Shown here: positions 48,501 through 57,210 of the stretch, piece after piece
Layout of the letters: each line of letters begins with the position of its first letter
Position numbering within the stretch: position 1 is the first letter of the stretch
Assembly (NCBI GenBank): GCA_030549775.1
Contig: CM060172.1
Span: 9,783,861 to 9,847,860 of the forward strand
Direction: 5' to 3'
DNA from: Tamarix chinensis
Lineage: Eukaryota; Streptophyta; Magnoliopsida; Caryophyllales; Tamaricaceae
Length of the DNA: 64,000 nucleotides
Notes under the pieces: generated by a model
Databases searched by the model: none
What the model saw: the letters and a program-made list of their open reading frames with translations, nothing else
What the model was told of the DNA's origin: nothing
Position numbers and translations under genes: made by a program

Positions 48501-51500
48501 TTCAAGCATGAAGATATATTTCAAAGTCTTATGTTCGGTATGTTCATATATTGAGTGCAAATACTATCGCAACAAGTTCTAGGTCATGTGTCAAATAATA
48601 TCTTTTGTGAATATTAACTTACTTGATGTATTCCATTTTGTGCTAACACACAACCAAGACTATTCTTAGAGGTATCACTGTAATCTTGAACCTAGGTGTT
48701 AAAGTTTGCTAGCTTCTCCTTGTGCTCTTAAAAAACCTTGCCACATTCATCTCCCAATTAAACTTCTTGGTCTTCTCAATTAGTCGAGTAAAAAGTTGTG
48801 CTATCCTAGATAAGTATTTCATAAAACTCCCAACCTAAGGAAGCTTCTTACATTTGTGATGTTGGTTGGCCATTCCCATTAACCACAACTTGGATCTTGG
48901 GAGCTTCCACTTGGAAATCGCATGGCCAAGGAAATAATGCTTTTCTAGCAAAAACGCACATTTTGTGATCTTGCCATATCATGTTACTTCCTCAAAATAT
49001 CAAGGACTAGTCGAAGATGTTCCTCATACTCATTTTTATCATTTGAGTACACTAAGAGGTCAACTATCAAGACGACCACACAACAATCCAAGTACTCTTG
49101 GAAATTCTAGTAATCTAGTCCATGAATGTTATTGAAGCATTTGTTAATCTAAATGATGTTGCTATGAATTCATAATGACCGTAGGATGTCCTAAAAGTTG
49201 TTTTGGCTATATAATCCTTTTTAATAGGAAGCTGATAATAACTAGACAATGGGCTAATCTTAGCGAACACACGGTGCCCTACGACTCAACAAATCTTCTA
49301 TTCCAGTGGTAGATGCTTATTCTTGGTCCTAACTTTATTTAGTTCACAATAATCTATGCATAGCAATAAGCTCCCTTCTTTCTTCTTCATAAACAAAAGT
49401 GGTGCTCCGGAGGGGAATGACCAAGCTTGATGAAACCCTTTAATTCCTCCAATCGCTTTTTCAACTTTTGCAAATTTTCTAGTGCCATATAGTAAGGGGC
49501 TTTTGGATAAGGGTGGAGTTCCTAGTAGGAGGCCCATTCTAAGTTTTACATCCCATTTAGGTTGTGTCTTGGGTAGCTCCTCAGGAAATATTCATCACTA
49601 TGAGTTTTTTTATTTTTTATTATTTTTATTTTTATTCTAATTGCTCTTTTATGGTTAAAGTCGTCACACAGCAAAGGTATAGCTTATCCCCTTGCCCACT
49701 CTTATGATCAAAATAATTCTTATGCGTGGTTTGGTTACTATCCTCTAGCAAGAGATAATTTCCCCTAGTCCTCTCCATTAGGGCATCTTTTGTTCCCTAA
49801 AATCAAAATCAAAGGTGGCTTCTTACTTGGGTAATCAATGCATCACCAAAATAAGGTCAAATTGGATAAGTTTATTAAGTAGGTCAGAAGTAGGCTAATG
49901 GGAATATTATCGAAAAGGTTGGAACACAGAATGTACTCTCTTGAGGATATGTACATAGGTGGGCTTTGAGGACGTAGGCATAAGTAATTATACAATTACT
50001 TTATATAAGACATCAAAACAAGGGGCAAAGCATGGTTAGGCTATTGTTTGTTTAAAATTCAACGCATGCCTTTCCATCTCAAAGTTAAACATAAAATCAC
50101 AAGTAAAGCATTTAAACTATCATGTTGTATATAAAGGTCGCCACCTTAATACCGATCTATTCTCTTAATGACTTTGTATCATTTTTTTAAGTAGTTTTGT
50201 ATCTTTTACTTTGATATCAACTATAACACCCCAATTTATAAAATACGAAATAAAGGAAAAAGATACATAAAAAAAAAAGTCATAATGAATAACAACCATG
50301 GATCTATCAACCTGAGGTGCCACTACCAATTGAAATAGTTATATAACTAGTTTATATTATTTTATCACAATAGAAGTGATTGAAATTACGAACAAAATAA
50401 CCTAAAAAAGAAGTCCAAACACCAAAGTCCATAATAATAGTTTGAAGAAAAACCTAAATTCAAAAAAGTTCACATACTCTACGTTCAATATAAACAAATA
50501 GGAAGATAGTAGAATAACACATCACTATCAAGACAATGAAAATGACAACTTGGAAAAGAGAAAGGCCCATACCTTTACACAAAAATAAAGCTTCATATGT
50601 TTCATTTATCATGTAACCAATGTGATATGTTAACTAACCAACCTCTCATATATTTACACAAGAATACCTTAGATAATGTATATATGACATTCACAAAACG
50701 TACTTCAATGCACTATAAAGATAAAGACCACCTTAATAATGATAATGATAACATAACTTAAACAAATGGTAGAATTAGTAGAAACATCACATGAGCTTAC
50801 ATGATCATACAAATACGAGACATAATGTATTGGTCCGATTAGTTCCTTATTTATGAAATTTAACAAGAATCCATTTTAAAGCTTTTGGAAATTTATGGGA
50901 GGGAAGAGGACCTAGGTAGAGTTGGCAAGAGCCCGCAAACATAACCCTCTAGTTGGTTATAAATGTATGACTTTATGAACAATAATTAATAAGGTCTAGT
51001 GTGCACAGCCTCTACAATTAATAATAAAGTTAGTGTGCATACTCTCCAATCCTAAACCATAAATGCAATTGATCTCTTGTCAATAGTGATTAAAGATGGG
51101 TATGACAAAACCTATAATGATAAATGAAGAGCAAGTAGGCTTGGGTAGGTCTCTAGTCAACCGATGATATGCATGCTCTTTACCTCGATTCTATCATCTC
51201 AAAGGTTATCTTACTCTGAAATTCACATTATCTTTGAGTCTAAGTGATAAGTGTATTAGGATATTTAATGAATCACAACAACATCATTTGAAATTAACTT
51301 TTATTAACCCATGAAAGGAGAAATGTTGATTTATATGCCCTGCTAAGACCTAGGGCTCCATCTCGATAATTTAGTTCAAATATTTCATGGACACCCTTGA
51401 ATATATGAGTTTTAAAAATTCATACATGAATCCAAAATTGTTCCAACAAATTTTACGAAAACTAAAATTTTAAAGCTACACAGTTTAAAATGATATAAAG

Positions 51501-54500
51501 AAGATTCCCAGAAAACCCCACGAAGAGATGCTATTGTGCAATGATTATAGTTTTACACATCAAAGAATTAGAGTTTGAGTTTTTATAAATTATTTTAGTG
51601 ACTAAAACTTATTTGTATTATTTTTATAAAATACTAGACGTACTATAAATCATAGAAATTTTCTTTCAAGCCAAAATGAAGCAAAGTTCCTTGTGTGTTG
51701 GGGACTATAGGTTTTTTTGGTCCACTACATTCATGCATTTAGGATTCACGTGGCACAATGGATGAATTTTTTATGTCCAAGGAAAATCTTCCCTTTATAT
51801 TTTTTTACATGCATTAAAAATAATTTTTTTCATGTCCCCTATCTAACAATGTTTTTCATAATTGTCACATACAAAATTGAGCACACTTTAGTGAAAAAAT
51901 AGGCCACTTTTTTCTATATTGAAAAGATGGGAAACAATACTCAATATCATTTGATTGAATATTTGACTCAACCCTTTGTCGTTCACGTGAAGTCGGCAGA
52001 GATGTGTAGAGTAGATCACATAGCATAAATATACATAGACCCATTAAACAATTTTTATATATTTAATAAACGTGCCAAAATTAATTAAATTAATTTCTTA
52101 CGAAACTAAAAGTCTCAAATATCATGCAAAATCAAGATAAAAGGATACCTAATAAACTCAAATTGGACAAATTTCCAAAATAACACCACCTAATAGTGCA
52201 TAATTGGTTTTGTGTCCACCTAGGCCTTTCGTGTCTATCCTACTAATACAAACTTAGAATTTAAGTTCAAGTTAAACCAGTGTGAAGGTCCACAACTGTT
52301 GGCTACATGAAAATGGCAAGTAAAATATCAAAAGCGCCTCAACTCATGTCTCTACTCATTTATCTCATTATCATGATCACCCTCTTTGATGGGATGAAAG
52401 AAACAAACGAACAAATATTAGTAAAAGGGGATTCAAATACTGAAAAGAAAGAGTGTAAAGAGATAATAGAGGTAGAATTCTTCATTCATGAATGAGTTGA
52501 GTCAAAGGACAATTTGATGATCAATTCCTTGGCTTGCATAGTAAATGTGTGTTTGGTAGATGAGATTGGATGAATGAGTTGTATTATTTGAGTGAATCCC
52601 ATGGAAGATGACTAGGGAAAAACGTGCTATTGAGGGGGGAGAAGTTGCTAACTTAGGGGTATTAATTATGGGAAAGAGAAGGGATAATGGGAATTTGCAG
52701 CTATTTTTTTCTGATTTGGAAAATGTTTGAAACGAGTAAGTGGGGGTAGAGAGGAATGGAGATAGTTAAGGGGGGGCTTGAGGTTTTGGGAAAACAATTC
52801 AACAACATTTCCTCTCTAAAATAGTTTGTGCATGACATGCAACTAAGTAGATAAAATGTGTTACAATTTGTGCATGTATACTGATGAAGCTACTGGTAAA
52901 ACACACCTATGGGAGGAATAACAAGCGCTGAAGAAGGAGAAGGCCACAGGTGAAGTGGGAATATTTTCGGTTGACGAACATTCATTTTTCTTATTTCCTA
53001 TTCTAGTGCTCTGTTGCTTAGTTAATTAAATTGTTAGAGACATGCTGATGCCATTAAAGTCTGTAATGGGTTGTTAGGGTCAGGTTTGGGTATTTGGCTG
53101 AGTCATTTTCTGTTATATGTCTGGGGGTATATGTGAGGAATAGGTGATTGAGAACGGGTAAGGAAGGAAGAAGGAATTGTAGAGGGAGGTCCAAGTTGGG
53201 TGAGCTGCTGCTCTATGTGTTTCTCATATCTATCTGATATCTTTCCCATTTTTGCTCAATCCTCTCTTATAATTACGGTGAGTTACTCCTGCTTGAACTT
53301 AGTTGTATCACGTACACAACCAACAGGTAATATGATAGCTATAGCATGCAAGAAAATAATGAAATTAGATCACAAATGTGGGAAGAATAATATGTAAACA
53401 AGACTAAAAATAACAAATAATGATAAAACACTTACAGGGGAAAAAAAGGGGGGGAGGGAGAGGATAAAGAACAATCAATTTGTGTAAATGGGTAAAGGAA
53501 TTTTGAATCACCCGGCAAGCTCAACACAGACATACAACAACATGCTCCATCATTGCATCGGCAATAGTAGCAAAATTGAAATGGGACACTCCTTGCCTGT
53601 CAGAGGGTGGTGCATACCCTAAATCACACTCAGATTATGTCTATAAACAGGTATAAATGGGGGATAAATGTGTGAATCAAATCACCACTTACACATAAAC
53701 CTAAGCATATGCCTACGCGGATTTATACACCATTTAAGTCGATCCATTGAATTTATTTTCACCGAGCATCATTCAGTTAATGGAATCACAATTTATGATC
53801 AGTAAATTATAAATTCATACTCTGTTATACAAGCATGAGATCATCTAAATCCATCCCACAAAACAATCAGCTCATGCTGAAATCCATCCCAATTTGCAAA
53901 GGAAAAGAAGGAAGTACAAGGAATAAGGGAGAATAAATCCTATGCCCTATGGAATCACTGCAGCAATCTTGCTGGACTATCCTTCTTGGACTTTGTCCTC
54001 AACCATTAGTTGGAAGCTCTGTGGTCTTCTCCTCTGTTTTCCTGAATATTTTTCTGCTGATTTCCATATTTGCTAGTAAATGTTGCTGCTCCTTTTCCTT
54101 CCTCGTATTCAATCATGAGTTGGAAGCGCTGTGGTCTTCTCCTATGTTTTTCTGAATATTTTCTTGTTGATTTATTTATTTGATAGTAAATGAAGCTGCT
54201 CCTTTTCTTTTCTTATTGCTTTCTCTCTATAGTAAGGTTAGATTGGGGGATGAGGGATACGTGGCAGCTGATAGAAAATTATGCTTTTGTCAGTGAGACC
54301 ATTCAGGGGGCAAAAGGAATCTTCTGTTACAGCATTATCAGAAATAGTTATGCATTCACTTTGTGATTCTGGGCCGTCACCGTGGGATAGATCCTATAGC
54401 AATTGCCCATTCCTGTTGTATCTGTCCATCCTACAGTGTGCGAATATCCAATGTTTAGCTTTACATAGAAAAGGTGACATAGGGGCCTTTTGCTTTGCAT

Positions 54501-56886
54501 TTTTGAATACTTGGAGCTCATGTTCCATACTTCTCACACTATGCCGACCCATACTATAGGGAGAATGAATCACAAGCAAAAGCATTGCTCCATGTAGCAT
54601 GCCATAATTAGAGATGTGATAATTCACACTACAAGAAGAAATCAACATGCAACTTCTAATGCAGCACTTTAAGCACCCAAAACGCATACCATGTTCCTTG
54701 TGTTGCTATAGGACATGCTATTAGATTTGATGGTATGCAACATAAAAGGCTTTTGAACCCTATTATATCCTACAGAGAAAAGGGTGACAAAATGAAATAA
54801 ACGAGCACAAAATAACTCCCTTTGAGGAGTTTTCAATAGTATTATGATCGTAGGTGGTTGGTTGAGATCTTTACTTCAAAATCTTAGGAAGCTATTATTT
54901 GAATTTTCATCTCTAAATTCTCTCTTCATTACCGATTAATGAAAAGAGAGAAAAGAGAGTACTTGGCCAATTCGTTAGACCTGAACAAAACTCAATTGGA
55001 ATTGTTAATAGAGTTCATTTTTAAAGTAAATAATAATGAGATTATAAAAAGGCAATGGTAATGTTGTAGATTTCTAAATAGGCAAGATAGGGAAGCAGAA
55101 GGTTGGGATTTCAAATAAAAGGGGTAAAGAAATGGTGGGTGTTATGGTGCTTTGTTGTTCCCCAAGGAGAAAACTACTGCCTTGACCTCAACTTTAGTGG
55201 CAGGCCACAACAGTACCTGATGCGTATTGGTAGCACTCAACTCCAAAACAAGTTGCTAGAACTCAGCCGCTCAAGAATTGAACAAGAAAAAGACAGAAAA
55301 GAAGATGATTTCAATGTTTAGGGTTGATTTCAATGTTTAGGGTTAGGGTTTTTCATGATCAATTGATGAGGTTGTCAATAGCGAATTTAATAAGTAATAA
55401 TGGCTGGTGAAATCGAGTGGATGAGGGTGATAAAGGTGACCACAATTGTCTTTATGGAAGATGATTAGGGTTAGGGTTTTGATTGAAGAATATGAATTGG
55501 GGTTGAATGTGTATGAGTGTATATGGACGGTTGTGGGTGATTGGTATGAATGTGTTGACTGGATTAGTTATTTGATTTAGAAAAAAATATCAGGTCGATT
55601 ATTTTATTTTTTGGATCAAATCGATTTAGGATCGTTTTATCAAATATCGAATCACATAAACAACCCTACTAATTTTCAATCCATGACTTGGAGAATTTGT
55701 ATGACATGCCCCACATATATAGATGTGCCTTTTTGAGTGCTATGGAGGGATTTGAAGAACTCAGATAGCAGATGCTAAATGTCCTCCTGTTTTGACTTTA
55801 AAGTGACGTCTTGATCCCTGAGGGCAGTGATTTGGTTGGACTATTTTCTTCTTTTCACCATTGCATGAAAGCAGTGAGAGTTGTTAGTCTCCAAGCTTTA
55901 ATCATTTTACTTAATTATTATAATATTATTATACAGTGAATCTTTTTTATCCTTTTCGCAATTCTCATATCTGCGTTCTCTTTGCAAAACCAATATGTTG
56001 ATCATTGCGGATGTTCGATATAAATCTGTGCCTGAGTTGAGAAATTATTTTGTGATGCAACACACCAAATTCATTTGTCGGTTGAGAATTGAGATGCGTT
56101 ATAATACACTTTTGCAATCAATCTTTTTATACACTTCCTTATTTCTTTTTTTTTTTCTTTTTTAAATTTATATTTTCCCATAACAAAACCGAATGAGTGA
56201 GATAGCTGTATTCAATCTGGGGACTTTGATACGAATGTTCTTCCGACATATAGCAAATTTCTCACAATTGCTTCATTACACGATTTCTTTCCACATGTTT
56301 GGAGACTGACTGCTACTAACCCACAGGCTAGTTGGGAGGTGAGTCTCTTCTTTATATGTGGACCCAATACCCTGATTCATCTGGAACGTTGCCCTTAACG
56401 TGACTTTGGATTGGACATCTTGAACCTACTAGTCTAGATGCTGGTTAGCTTGAGATCCGCTGTTTAGATGCAGTGCTATTACCTAAGCCATGGATTACAG
56501 ATTGTATATTATCAATTCCGATACTTACATAAGGTTTGGATTTACTTATTTATTTATTTGCATTAGTGGTAACATTGTTCTTTTACTTCGAAATCATTCA
56601 AGTTACTCTTACTTTTGGTGCAGTCTTTCTGTTTTTCTGTTCCTGAAAAAGTGTTCTCTGTTTTTCAGACATCTGGAGAACAATAATCTATATGGTCAGA
56701 TTCCGAAGAGCCTGATTGGTAAATCTGAGTTGAACTTTACGTAAGTCTGAAAGCACAAATATTTTTAGCTGCTAAGAATTTCTTCAGTTGGAGACTGATT
56801 TCTGCTTGCTTAATTGTAAATTTTTTTCTTTCTTTTTCTCCTCCAGATACACTCCTGGTAACAACCTATCAAGTCCACTATCCTAA
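30477..56886 (+). CDS. Malectin-like domain, LRR protein without kinase (nine exons)
   Basis: Join 30477-30549, 30661-31207, 31970-32430, 34083-34218, 34307-34378, 34485-34553, 34715-34786, 56669-56740, 56847-56886. This makes 1,542 nt and 513 residues with every junction in phase. Residues 1-22 are a hydrophobic signal peptide ([20 protein letters not shown]). A malectin-like carbohydrate-binding domain covers about 25-360 ([41 protein letters not shown]). The segment DWKGDPCLP at 377-385 is the GDPC motif seen between malectin-like and LRR parts of SYMRK-type receptors. Four LRRs follow (406-500). There is no transmembrane or kinase segment, so a secreted or apoplastic protein is likely. 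Architecture and length resemble Arabidopsis At3g19230 and At1g25570. The ligand is unknown. The start is the first in-frame ATG after an in-frame stop. Intron 7 is 21,882 bp of nested transposons. Confidence 0.9.
30661..31207 (+). CDS. Exon 2: N-terminal half of malectin-like domain
   Basis: 547 nt, acceptor TCTCTTCAG, donor CG|GTAAGC, ends in phase 2. Contains [42 protein letters not shown] and [15 protein letters not shown], all hallmarks of the domain. Confidence 0.95.
31970..32430 (+). CDS. Exon 3: C-terminal half of malectin-like domain
   Basis: 461 nt, acceptor AAACAACAG, donor GATG|GTTTGT, ends in phase 1. Encodes [18 protein letters not shown] at the start, then [23 protein letters not shown] and NAAEALILL. 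Confidence 0.95.
32431..34082 (+). other. Intron 3 with dispersed repeats
   Basis: 1,652 bp. The part at 32840-33170 resembles 55240-55570 in intron 7. The part at 33550-33730 is rich in CGATATTTAT-like units. No ORF of interest. Confidence 0.65.
32840..33170 (+). repeat. Dispersed repeat shared with intron 7
   Basis: Ordered matches with 55240-55570: AAGAATTGAA, TTAGGGTTTTGAT, GGTTGAATGTGTATGA-like, and GATATGAATGTGTT near the right end. The same order and orientation suggest fragments of one mobile element family. Confidence 0.55.
34083..34218 (+). CDS. Exon 4: GDPC linker and LRR N-cap
   Basis: 136 nt, acceptor CTTGCTGTAG, donor CT|GTAGGT, ends in phase 2. Encodes [24 protein letters not shown] and YSWSGVTCS. 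The two Cys residues probably form the LRR N-terminal cap. Confidence 0.95.
34307..34378 (+). CDS. Exon 5: LRR 1
   Basis: Exactly 72 nt, phase 2 to phase 2, one 24-residue LRR ([18 protein letters not shown]). Donor TAT|GTAGGC. Confidence 0.9.
34485..34553 (+). CDS. Exon 6: LRR 2
   Basis: 69 nt, phase 2 to phase 2, 23-residue LRR ([20 protein letters not shown]). Acceptor CATTGACAG, donor ATT|GTAAGT. Confidence 0.9.
34715..34786 (+). CDS. Exon 7: LRR 3, last exon before the giant intron
   Basis: 72 nt, phase 2 to phase 2 ([20 protein letters not shown]). The donor CT|GTAAGT is a strong consensus, which fits the need to define an intron of 21.9 kb. Confidence 0.95.
34907..34929 (+). repeat. 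Poly(T) tract, about 22 nt
   Basis: Uninterrupted T run in intron 7, about 100 bp before the gypsy insertion point. Confidence 0.85.
35031..35428 (-). repeat. Gypsy 3' LTR
   Basis: Plus strand TGAGCTTACTGGGACTTG to ...GGCCTATCA. Aligns along its length with 45548-45925. Confidence 0.85.
35429..35445 (-). promoter_or_regulatory. Gypsy polypurine tract
   Basis: The minus strand reads CTTTTAGGGGGGAATTC immediately before the LTR opening TGATAGG. Confidence 0.75.
35446..35994 (-). pseudogene. Gypsy integrase C-terminus with chromodomain-like tail
   Basis: Readings 35994-35776 and 35763-35287 are in the same frame, split by an in-frame TGA at 35776-35778. Seen in order are [20 protein letters not shown] and [15 protein letters not shown] (GPY/F-type integrase tail), then [25 protein letters not shown], and [19 protein letters not shown], which matches a chromodomain core. 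This supports a chromovirus; the clade is not resolved. Confidence 0.85.
36107..36574 (-). pseudogene. Gypsy integrase core, cut by the copia insertion
   Basis: Minus-strand [37 protein letters not shown] and [14 protein letters not shown] are the integrase zinc-finger end and first catalytic block. The zinc finger's other half (GMKKQVQ-FVAE, with a stop) lies at 41464-41520, on the far side of the copia element. The frame runs backwards into the copia LTR, so the apparent start [10 protein letters not shown] belongs to the LTR. Confidence 0.85.
36575..36773 (-). repeat. Copia 3' LTR, 199 bp
   Basis: Plus strand TGAAAGAAGG to ATTCTAACA, followed by the polypurine tract complement CACCCCCGCAG. 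Confidence 0.95.
36774..36785 (-). promoter_or_regulatory. Copia polypurine tract
   Basis: The minus strand reads CTGCGGGGGTG directly before the LTR opening TGTTAGAATA. Confidence 0.8.
36786..37994 (-). pseudogene. Copia reverse transcriptase and RNase H
   Basis: The long open part covers [42 protein letters not shown], the YVDD box in [13 protein letters not shown], then RNase H blocks [56 protein letters not shown] and [11 protein letters not shown]. All expected catalytic residues of RT and RNase H appear present in this part, which ends by running into the 3' LTR. The frame upstream is closed by an in-frame TAG at 38094-38096, so the domain cannot be reached from gag. Confidence 0.95.
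37995..38409 (-). pseudogene. Copia region between integrase and RT, with lesions
   Basis: Contains [33 protein letters not shown] and TWELVPRPP, the conserved N-terminal RT approach. A frameshift at 38406-38409 (overlapping TGA and ATG) separates it from integrase. A second frameshift at the T-run near 38170-38182 and the TAG at 38096 break the link to the RT core. Confidence 0.9.
38406..39281 (-). pseudogene. Copia integrase catalytic and C-terminal part
   Basis: Carries [15 protein letters not shown], the catalytic Glu block, then [31 protein letters not shown] and the Pro/Ser-rich integrase tail ([14 protein letters not shown] and similar). It is cut from the upstream frame by TAA at 39282-39284 and downstream by the frameshift at about 38407. 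Confidence 0.92.
39282..41180 (-). pseudogene. Copia gag, protease and integrase N-terminus
   Basis: 632 codons open from ATG 41180 to TAA 39282. Residues 1-260 are the gag region ([36 protein letters not shown]). No CCHC knuckle is visible. Protease has [16 protein letters not shown], where the family usually has D-S/T-G-A; the Gly is replaced by Asp. Integrase starts with [20 protein letters not shown], Cys pair, [10 protein letters not shown], then [13 protein letters not shown] and TFQCDNGT just before the stop. The 84-bp leader separates this start from the LTR. Confidence 0.95.
41253..41264 (-). promoter_or_regulatory. Copia primer-binding site
   Basis: The minus strand reads TGGTATCAGAGC directly after the LTR end CTTTCA; a perfect initiator-Met tRNA site. 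Confidence 0.95.
41265..41463 (-). repeat. Copia 5' LTR, 199 bp
   Basis: Same length as the 3' LTR and identical apart from A at 41336 for T at 36646. Confidence 0.95.
41464..43350 (-). pseudogene. Gypsy RT-RNase H-integrase start, heavily decayed
   Basis: Minus strand: [16 protein letters not shown] near 42905-42955 is the gypsy RT entry block. [15 protein letters not shown] lies near 42640-42690. A catalytic box read as FFNDILVFS near 42553-42580 has Asn for the first Asp. Stops and T-run frameshifts interrupt every block. The segment ends in the integrase zinc finger ([10 protein letters not shown]) at the copia insertion point. Confidence 0.8.
43392..43637 (-). pseudogene. Gypsy aspartic protease segment
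   Basis: Reads [22 protein letters not shown]; the family has a D-S-G-A-T active site, here N-C-W-A-T, so catalysis is lost. Preceded by a Glu/Lys-rich linker from the gag end. Confidence 0.75.
44358..44869. mobile_element. hAT-type MITE, 512 bp
   Basis: Terminal inverted repeats CAGTGGCGGA and, on the opposite strand at the other end, CAATGGCAAA (7 of 10). Flanks are GCTACAAC (44350-44357) and GCTCCAAC (44870-44877), an 8-bp duplication with one change, the size made by hAT transposases. The interior is AT-rich and non-coding with an (AAT)n run at the left. A perfect 10-bp hairpin is at 44821-44850. Confidence 0.75.
44821..44850. repeat. Perfect 10-bp inverted repeat in the MITE
   Basis: TTTACATGGT at 44821-44830 and its exact reverse complement at 44841-44850, with a 10-nt loop. 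Confidence 0.9.
45533..45547 (-). promoter_or_regulatory. Gypsy primer-binding site
   Basis: The minus strand reads GGTTGGTATTAGAGC directly after the 5' LTR; one change from TGGTATCAGAG. Confidence 0.85.
45548..45925 (-). repeat. Gypsy 5' LTR
   Basis: Plus strand TGAGCTTTCTGGGAATTG to ...AACCTATTA. It is 378 bp against 398 bp for the other copy because of indels. Confidence 0.85.
46040..46950 (-). mobile_element. 5'-truncated LINE tail
   Basis: The minus-strand reading 46626-46360 has [34 protein letters not shown] and a Trp/Leu-rich surround, which is the zf-RVT domain of plant LINEs. A T-rich run at 46047-46066 on the plus strand is the A-tail end. The 5' side stops near 46950, next to the decayed gypsy LTR. 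It is a different copy from the LINE at 9241-14150. Confidence 0.75.
48064..48440 (-). mobile_element. Giant-LTR family terminus inside the second gypsy element
   Basis: TGTTAACACCTCTAATTTTT and AAAAAATTTCATTT closely match the terminus at 26086. The distal end was not found. Confidence 0.45.
48850..49540 (-). pseudogene. Gypsy reverse transcriptase relic
   Basis: Minus strand 49537-49298: [40 protein letters not shown] and [20 protein letters not shown], the RT entry blocks. Near 49080-48990: [20 protein letters not shown], where the IDD catalytic box reads IVD. The [14 protein letters not shown] block follows. Stops lie between the blocks. Confidence 0.85.
54009..54220 (+). repeat. 110-bp tandem duplication
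   Basis: GTTGGAAGCTCTGTGGTCTT at 54009 and GTTGGAAGCGCTGTGGTCTT at 54119 start two units that align to about 54220 with scattered changes. Confidence 0.85.
55240..55570 (+). repeat. Dispersed repeat shared with intron 3
   Basis: Same block order as 32840-33170. It contains a local duplication (GATTTCAATGTTTAGGGTT) near 55306-55342. Confidence 0.55.
56669..56740 (+). CDS. Exon 8: LRR 4, first exon after the giant intron
   Basis: 72 nt, acceptor TGTTTTTCAG, donor TTTAC|GTAAGT, phase 2 to phase 2. Encodes [18 protein letters not shown], directly continuing the LRR register of exon 7 ([15 protein letters not shown]). Confidence 0.93.
56847..56886 (+). CDS. Exon 9: C-terminus
   Basis: 40 nt, acceptor TTTCTCCTCCAG, encodes [12 protein letters not shown] and TAA. 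The short tail without a membrane segment agrees with a secreted product. Confidence 0.85.
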
Positions 56887-57210
56887 GATAGCATATCGTT
56901 GTGAAGCTGAAGGTCACGTGGCTGTCTCCAAATTTTGTCAGCAACATAGAGTGCCAAAAGTTTTAGTTTGCTTTGGATTCTAGGTTTTAGAAGCAGTTTA
57001 CATTCCCCGATTTACAAATTCCCGTCCACGCCTTTCGATTCCTCTGTCCTTTTATGTCCATAATGCCTCCTTAAGTATGAACTGGGCGCATCGTCAATAT
57101 TAATTCTTCAGGAGAGTCAACCGACTTTGTAGCTGTATATTTTCATAGGAAAGGTGAGCTGTGAAAAGATTAAGCAAACAATACTGTATGTGCTATCTTT
57201 TATAATTTGT
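56887..57210 (+). other. Probable 3' UTR of the malectin-like/LRR gene
   Basis: No ORF. T-rich patches and TTTTATAATTTGTTTGG near 57198 may belong to the polyadenylation region. The exact end is not determinable. Confidence 0.4.

Larger units (their letters stand above)
46955..52550 (-). mobile_element. Second, decayed Ty3/gypsy element
   Basis: A left flank (46955-48063) and right flank (50222-52549) share ordered homology. Examples are GTCCAAACACCA.AGTCCATAA, AGTAGAATAACA near the start, and CAATTTGATGATCAA.TC..TGGCTT near the end. The right copy has about 1.1 kb extra (about 51200-52320). The minus strand at 50206-50220 reads a primer-site relic (GTTGATATCAAAG). RT is in the middle on the minus strand. 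The left LTR is truncated against the LINE tail. Confidence 0.65.
34787..56668 (+). other. Intron 7, 21,882 bp, packed with transposons
   Basis: The other seven introns are 88-1,652 bp. The flanking exons encode consecutive LRRs in the same phase, and both splice sites are consensus (GTAAGT and TTTTTCAG). Contents in order: T22 tract, gypsy chromovirus with nested copia and MITE, LINE tail, decayed gypsy, and unclassified repeats. Confidence 0.9.
52551..56668. other. Distal intron 7, unclassified repeats
   Basis: No coding domain recognised. Holds a 110-bp tandem duplication (54009-54220), the dispersed repeat at 55240-55570, and pyrimidine-rich sequence near 56140-56170. The last 400 bp before exon 8 look unique. 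Confidence 0.45.

Noticed and set aside
55306..55352. Interstitial telomere-like repeat
   Set aside because: Only two or three TTTAGGG-like units within a short local duplication; too few to call.
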